Shown one piece after another: positions 58,001-64,000 of a stretch of 64,000 bases of DNA. The DNA comes from Karalla daura (taxonomy: Eukaryota; Chordata; Actinopteri; Chaetodontiformes; Leiognathidae): the NCBI GenBank assembly GCA_029224185.1, contig CM055191.1:5054036-5118035 (forward strand). Direction: 5' to 3'. Position numbers and translations under genes: made by a program. Each line of letters opens with the position of its first letter. Positions within the stretch are counted from its first letter, which is position 1. The notes under the pieces were generated by a model. It was not told where the DNA came from, did no database searches, and saw nothing but the letters and a program-made list of their open reading frames with translations.

Positions 58001-61000
58001 CTGTCCTGTTTCCTCGTAATCGGGTTCATTACAGTGCATGTGGATGCGTCCCCGGCTCTCCTTGAAGTGCTGCCAGTTATCGATCAGCGCGTCCGCTTCC
58101 TCGTCTCACTGTTCGGCCCTGCCTCAACGCAGGTGGCTCGGCACTCCCACACAGCCGTGGAGTGGGAGGGTAACATGGTCATCTTCGGGGGCGAGCTGGC
58201 CAACGGCTCCCTGGCCAGTGACGTGTGGATGTACCGGCCGCTCAACGATGACTGGCAGCAGCTCGGCTTCTCGCACTCCGAGGGCGCTCCCAAACTGGCC
58301 AATCACGCGGCGGCGGTGGTGGAGAACCATCTCTACGTGTTTGGAGGTGGGTCTGTCCTCCACAGGGTCTCAGGCACTGTGGGTAACTCGTTAACCTGGG
58401 CATTGGTCATTGGTTATGTGTCACCCCCTCCTGGCCCGGGGAGACATCAGATAGGGATGTTTGACTCCGTTCTCCCTGGGCTCTGCCCCCAGGTCGCACC
58501 GAGGAGGACATGTTCTCCTCCTCTCTGTACCGGTTCGGCCTGCACGGGTCCGGCCGCTGGGAGGCGGTGCAGCCCAAAGGGGGGAAGCCCCCAGCCACGG
58601 CCGGTCACTCCATGGTGTTCCACAGTCCATCCAAAACACTGCTGGTCTATGGAGGACACAGACCTACCACTGCCAGGTACACACACGCACACACACACAC
58701 ACACAACAATTTTTTTAATGTCATTCCAGTCTGCGCTAGCAGGAGGATGAAACAACATTGGTGGCTGAGAGACCAAATATCACCAACGATATTGGAAATC
58801 AGAACTTGAAATATACGTGAAATCTGGAACTTGACTTGCAGAACAACATAACCCTGATGTGGAAATGTATAGATGCATAATGGATGCATTCAGATGTCAA
58901 GGCTGAGTCCAGCGTGCACCTAAATGTGATAATGAGGAACTGTCTGACTTCCCTGATCTCAGCCTCTCAAATCTAGATATGTTTAAAGTTTCTCTCTGTT
59001 TTTGCATCATTTTACAAATTTACATTGAACTACAGTTAGAATCTATTCATCTGTCCATTTAGTTAAGAACTTGTGGTATTACATTACTACCAAACTTCTT
59101 AGAGTGGTGTATCCCACACTTCATGTGGCAAGATCTTTTGATAGGTCATCGCAAACACAAAACTGATTCACTGCTCCTCTTTCCTTTTTGTGATCTTAAG
59201 GTTCAGTGTGAGGGTGAACAGCACTGACGTGTTCCACGTGGAGAAGCGCTTCTGGACGTCCTTCCGCTCTCGTTACCCAGCCACGGGCCCCAGGGAGAGA
59301 GCCTTCCACTCAGCCACCGTCATCGGGAACTACATGGTGGTCTACGGTGAGCTCCCAGACGTCCACAGACCCACACATTGTCCTCAGAGGAGGACAGCGA
59401 AACCATATCAACCCTCTCTGTTCCTCCCCTCTCTCCTCCCAGGAGGCAACGTGCACATTCACTACCAGGAGGAGAAGTGCTACGACGAGGAGATCTTCTT
59501 CTACCACCTGGGCTGTCACCAGTGGGTGTCTGCCGGGGAGAGGTGGTCGCTGGGTGAGTGCCCCGTCACCGCCCGCCTCCCATCCACGCGCTGCCAAACG
59601 CTCACTCTGCTTGTCTCGCTGCCTTCCCCAGGCGGGGACGAGGTGCGGGGGCGCTACTCGCACGTCGCTGCCGTGATGGAGGGGCGGGTGCTGCTGGTTG
59701 CCGGGGGCTACAGCGGCGTCGCCCGCGGCGACCTGGTGGCCTACAAAGTCCCGCTGTTCGTCAGCAGCGACCAGGTGGACAGGGTGAGTGGGGGCGTCCG
59801 CTGTAGACCAGGAAGGAAGACTGTTCAGACTGCTCTCTGCTGTCAACACACATAACACACAGTAAACCAGTTAGAGAATGAGAATATGAAAAGTCTACAT
59901 GAACAGCAGTCAATATAAACAGTGTAAGCAGCATTCATATCCTGTATTGTGCGAGGAAACACAGATGGATGAAGTGAGAACTGTACTGCACAATAACCTA
60001 TGTAAGCTGCCCAGATCTGGCAGCCTGTCATGCTCGTCAGGCGACCACACGTTCAACAATGAACATGTGACTTTGTTTGCCTTCTTAAACTCAGGAGAGA
60101 CTTTAGCCTGAACGAAGTCACTGGAGAAATGCAGCTACACATCCAGCCTTACAGTATATGTTGGAGCCAGAATCAGAAACTGAGAGGCTCCAGAGACCAG
60201 GAGCAGTAACCTTCACCTCTCAGTCCTGTGCCTTTATGTAATTGCATACCTGAATACAGCAGATTGACTTCTTTCAGATGTATCTGTTGTTTTAAGGGTT
60301 ATCCATGAATCTTTTGGAGAAGCTAGAGATTTATTGTCTTCGAATTTTGACCAGGATGCGTTTTGTGCTGAGGCGCTCGATGAAAGCATGTGTCTGAAGA
60401 ACCCAGAGTGCAGCTGGTGCGAAGGCCGCTGTCGAGAGTACCAGCCCACCTTCCCGGTAACACTCTCACACATCAGTGGCAGTTACATGTTGCCACATCC
60501 CAACACCTAACTCACTCAGGGCCCACGGTAGTCGTGTGTAACAGCGGTTTCCTGTCCACAGTGTGGCAGCACCGGGTGCCTGGGCCTGGCTCGCTTCCTG
60601 TCCGACTGCCAGTCCTGCCTGGTGTTCAGCGGCACTCCGCCCGACCTGGCCCGAGCTCCCGGAGAGTTCGGCTGGTGTGTTCAGAATGAGTCCTGCCTCC
60701 CAGTGTCAGGTGAGACCCAGGGAGGGAGGAAGGAGGGCAGGAGAGAAGGGACGGGCCTCTGGCTCGCCCGTGGGCTGTTGGGAGTGGACATGGGAGGGAC
60801 TCGACTCGTGTCGGCGCGTTTCAGAGGCGGAGCGCGGTGGCTGGACTGCACTGGGCCGGGACTGGCCGGGCGAGCCAGACACCGCTTTGGCTCGCCCGGC
60901 CAATCACGCGCCTCCTCTTGCCTCGCCGGTGCAGTCGGGTCAGGCCCGTCTCGCTCCTCCTGAACACGCGTCACACGGAGGTGTGGGTGCCGTAGTGCGC

Positions 61001-63898
61001 CTCAGTGAAGCTGCTGTTTCTTGACATTTTACGAGGTCAGATGTGTTCTTTGTGTGCTGACCTCTCCCTCTCGGTCTCACAGAGCAAAGTCAGTGTCGCG
61101 TGGACCAGATCTCAGGGGCGTACGGCTGGTGGGGGGAGCGTACCCTTTTCCTAACCTCCCTCCACTCCTGTCGCACCGAGAACTATGTCCCGGGACTGCA
61201 CCTGCTCACCTTCCAGCACCCCCGCAACGACTCCCAGCCTGACAAGGTACGGAGTCCCAATCACAAACGCTACCTAGAACTACTTCCCTCTCTGCTCATG
61301 CTGATCCCTCCTTCCTTCCTCCAACACTGCTGTGACTCGTTTGACCCCAGTGCAGCTCTCCAACTATTATTGTTTATCCTGAAGTATTCATTTCTTATTT
61401 TCTGCATCTTGACTTCTCTCTTTTTTTGTTTCCCTTTTTTCGCTGTCTGTTTTTATTTTGGCATTTGGCTCGTAGCGGAGATTCCTGTTTGAAGTAGTAG
61501 TGTGTGAGACTTGTGGAGCAGTTTGTAGAGAATAGTGCTTCCGTTGATGTGTTTCCACTTCCGTCCATCCTCCACTGTCCTCCATCCTCAACACCCCTCC
61601 TGCCAGGTGTCCATCCTCCGCAGCACCACCATCATCCTTAGCCCCACCACAGAAATGGACGTGGCCCTCCAGTTCAGGGGCTTCATCCACCCGCTGTGGG
61701 GAGCCCCTCCGCCTGCCCTGGCTCCCACTGAGACTGTGGCCATGTGGGCTCGAATCCAGCGCCTTCACTTCGAGGCCAGGATGGCGACGGGGCCCAACTC
61801 CAGCCAGCTGGTGAGAGGACCTGCATGCCCACATTTACATGTTTATTTTGGGTTTTTCTGGTCGTATTCTGTCCTCGTTCACATCTACTTTGATAAACTG
61901 AGAGTTCATTTCAACCCAGCCAGCGTTGTAGCGGACTGGCCGGGCGGTAACGATGCCAGCCAAGGCTGTTAACTGCGAGAGGTTGGGGAGAATTTCACCC
62001 TTGAACAAAGAGGTTTATATCTGTACGGACGCTTTCCAAAACGGTTTCAGAGGCAGACAATAACAACCCGAGCCTGTCACAAGAACACATTGGTAATCAG
62101 CGGACACGTGGCAGCACATTTTTCAGTGGCAGCTGCAGAGATGAAGCTCCATACTATTAGTCACTGACAACGACCAACTGTCCCGTTAGTCTGTTGGCCA
62201 CAAACACATGAAGAAGAACGTGAAATTCAACAGTCATTTCTACCAGTCGACCAGGACGTTTAAATCTTCCATGTCTACTTTCAGAGCCCTGCTGAGGATG
62301 GTTACCCCCACCTCCAATCTTGTGACCCTCTACCCTGTATGAATATACAAACAGAAACCCAATTTGATACTCTTTATAAATATATTTCCTGTGATTTCAG
62401 TCCCATTATGTAAGATTTCACCCTGCACATTTATAGACCTCACTGGACATCACTGAATGAGCTGAACCTACTCACTGCCGTTTCACCGGACTCTCCTCCT
62501 CTCCTCCTCTTTTCTTCTCCTCCCCTCTAACTGTGCCTGTGGCCGCTGGGAGCAGGAGGTGGTGGGTCGCTGGGCAGCGCAGCAGGAGAAGGAGCTGAAG
62601 CTGCTGTCTCGCTCAGACGGGAGCAGACTGTTCTCCAACCTGACCCGGGGCAACCATTACCTGGTCCAGGCTGAGGGCTACCTCAACAACTCAGGCTCTG
62701 GACAGACCAGCGAGATGGCCCTGACCTGGAACAGAACGCTGTCTGACGGGAGTGTGAGTAACGGCACGCTCGAACCTGCCCTCTGGACGAGTTTCTGGTA
62801 TGGAAAGGAAACGTCAGACCTGACCCCCTCACCGTTTCTTCCCCCCCTCGTTAGGAGATCTCCTTCCTCTTCCTGGAGCCGTACCGCTCCGGCTCCTGCT
62901 CGGGCTACATGTCCTGCCTGGCCTGTCTGTCTGACCAGTCCTGTGGCTGGTGCCCGTCCCTGTCCCGCTGCCTGCTGCGGGACAGCCCCGACCCGGAGCC
63001 CTGCCCCGAGGCAGAGCAGGGCGAAGGCAAGGGAGAGGGTGAGCGCCATCTGCTGCTGGCCCCGCAGCACTGCACCCTGTGTGAGGAGTACAGAGACTGC
63101 TCTGCCTGCACCCAGGTAAGGCACACAGACTGTAATGCTGGATTCACATTGTTGTCCAGGTGTCCTAACAAGTACTACAAGTTGATAAATCAATTTTGGG
63201 TAAATTAATATCCTTAAGAAGTATTACAAAGTCTCACTTTATGAGGCATTGCATTTTGTTGGTATTCAGGCTCTTTCTGAATAGTGTGACTGCTTTGTTC
63301 CTTCCCAGCTGATCTCAGTTCTGTTTTGTGGTTGTGCTCTACAGATTTAATTGCAAACTACAACTGTTCAATCACAGATGTCGTACTGATTACAGCCTGA
63401 GGGGGCAACAAGCTCTCCATTTTTTTTTATTAAAAAAAAACCTATTGGGATTAACTGAAATATTCCTGCTGAAACACTGTATGATGCTGATGCTGCAGAG
63501 CTAGATTCAGTCGCTGTACTCCAGACTCATGTGGAGCTAATTCTGACCCACAGGATCCGTACTGTGAGTGGCAGATAAACTCCAGCAAGAAAGGCGACTA
63601 CCAGTGCAGCCGACGGGGGAGACTGGAGGGGTCCATCCGTGATTCGAGGGGCTGCCCTAAAGTTTGCAACCAGTGAGCTCAGCATGGATGATTCTGACAC
63701 AGATAACTACAGCGTATGCACGGCTCCAGCACCTCAGCGTTATCGCTATCTTGTTGTCTTGTGAAGGAGGAGGACGTGTGGCGAGTGCCTGTCTAACTCC
63801 AGCCAGTGTGCGTGGTGCGAGTCGGCCCAGGCCTGCTTCTATTTCGCTGCCTACCTCACTAAGTACCCGTACGGAGAGTGCAGGGACTGGTATGACAG
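55001..63898 (+). CDS. megf8: Multiple EGF-like domains protein 8, 5' part (runs off the window)
   Basis: Eighteen exons: 54989-55181, 56212-56375, 56471-56680, 56928-57108, 57677-57765, 58133-58346, 58493-58676, 59201-59346, 59443-59553, 59632-59783, 60355-60456, 60562-60709, 61083-61246, 61607-61810, 62556-62753, 62855-63115, 63554-63672, 63767-63898; about 986 codons from the ATG at 55001, roughly the first third. MEGF8 is a very large single-pass membrane protein that works with MOSMO and MGRN1 to lower Smoothened levels, affecting left-right and limb development. Seen in order: signal peptide, CUB domain (GDCKG to FSLCPG, with TECTYDYLFVYDGD), two EGF-like modules, six or so kelch repeats (YLFGG, MVIFGGELANGSL, LYVFGGRTEEDMF, LVYGGHRPTTARF, MVVYGGNVHIHYQEEKCY, LLVAGGYSG), and PSI modules (CSWCEGRC, CGWCPS, CAWCES). 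Attractin shares the layout but not these sequences. The exon after 63898 (phase 2) lies outside. Confidence 0.95.
55271..55800. mobile_element. Candidate MITE in megf8 intron 1
   Basis: GCTGCGTTTCCACTGCGGG at the left and CCCACAGTGGGAACGTGGC at the right form an imperfect inverted repeat (15 of 19 positions). TA flanks both ends. No coding capacity. Confidence 0.5.
60864..60901. repeat. Perfect GC-rich hairpin in a megf8 intron
   Basis: GGCCGGGCGAGCC, a 12-base loop, then GGCTCGCCCGGCC: a perfect 13-bp stem inside the intron between 60709 and 61083. Confidence 0.9.
61811..62555. other. megf8 intron
   Basis: A 745-base intron with a pyrimidine-rich 3' end. I see no additional gene or repeat in it. 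Confidence 0.6.
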
Positions 63899-64000
63899 GT
63901 AAGTCCTATCACATTGCTGCACATGATTTCCTTAAGAGTTTAGCAGGTTTTAAACTTAAACACATTCACAGTTCTCTAGCAGAGATAAGATGGTTGTGTC

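Noticed and set aside
58676..59200. Small open frames inside megf8 introns
   Set aside because: Short, without domain content, and interrupted by CA repeats; phase-consistent exons on either side join without them.
55001..63898. Attractin or attractin-like 1 for the CUB/EGF/kelch/PSI gene
   Set aside because: Start (AGDCKG), TECTYDYLFVYDGD and the kelch sequences follow MEGF8 exon by exon.

Overview
The window is nuclear DNA of a ray-finned fish, most likely a compact percomorph-type genome. The evidence is small multi-exon genes with GT-AG introns, abundant CA, GATA and ATCT microsatellites, DNA-transposon remnants of fish type, and several proteins that match vertebrate families from end to end. 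All identifications were made by reading translations and comparing them with remembered families. No database search was run.

Layout. (1) 0.36-2.2 kb, minus: a TRIM (RING, B-box, coiled coil, PRY-SPRY) gene with a long Ala-Pro repeat. (2) 5.7-16.3 kb, minus: brd2, 12 coding exons, 828 aa; its large first intron is full of tandem repeats. (3) 17.4-20.2 kb, minus: dscc1, 9 exons, 390 aa. (4) 21.7-25.7 kb, minus: tap1, 12 coding exons, 741 aa, with two interferon-response-type elements upstream of the coding part. (5) 26.9-30.2 kb: a GATA array and gene relics. (6) 30.3-39.1 kb, plus: a miniature Notch-like receptor, 11 exons, 788 aa, with a signal peptide and two LNR modules but no EGF repeats. 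(7) 40-52.3 kb, plus: three tandem MS4A (four-transmembrane, CD20-like) genes, with a relic of the last exon of the Notch-like gene between copies 1 and 2. (8) 53.6-64 kb, plus: the 5' third of megf8, which runs off the end of the window.

How the genes relate. brd2, tap1 and a Notch gene are all members of the human MHC (6p21) neighbourhood, so this is a fish piece of the MHC paralogon, here mixed with dscc1, ms4a and megf8. tap1 would supply one half of the peptide pump that feeds MHC class I, and the TRIM gene is a candidate immune gene. brd2 (acetyl-histone reader) and dscc1 (cohesion and replication clamp loader) are housekeeping. megf8 is a large membrane protein of signalling and ciliary development.

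Most notable: the degenerate mini-Notch that has lost the ligand-binding region, LNR-A, the furin site and ankyrin repeats 1-4; the segmental duplication that copied the 3' end of that gene together with an ms4a gene; a TAP1 whose consensus ATPase site is more degenerate than the mammalian one; and a minisatellite that forms the polypyrimidine tract of a brd2 intron.
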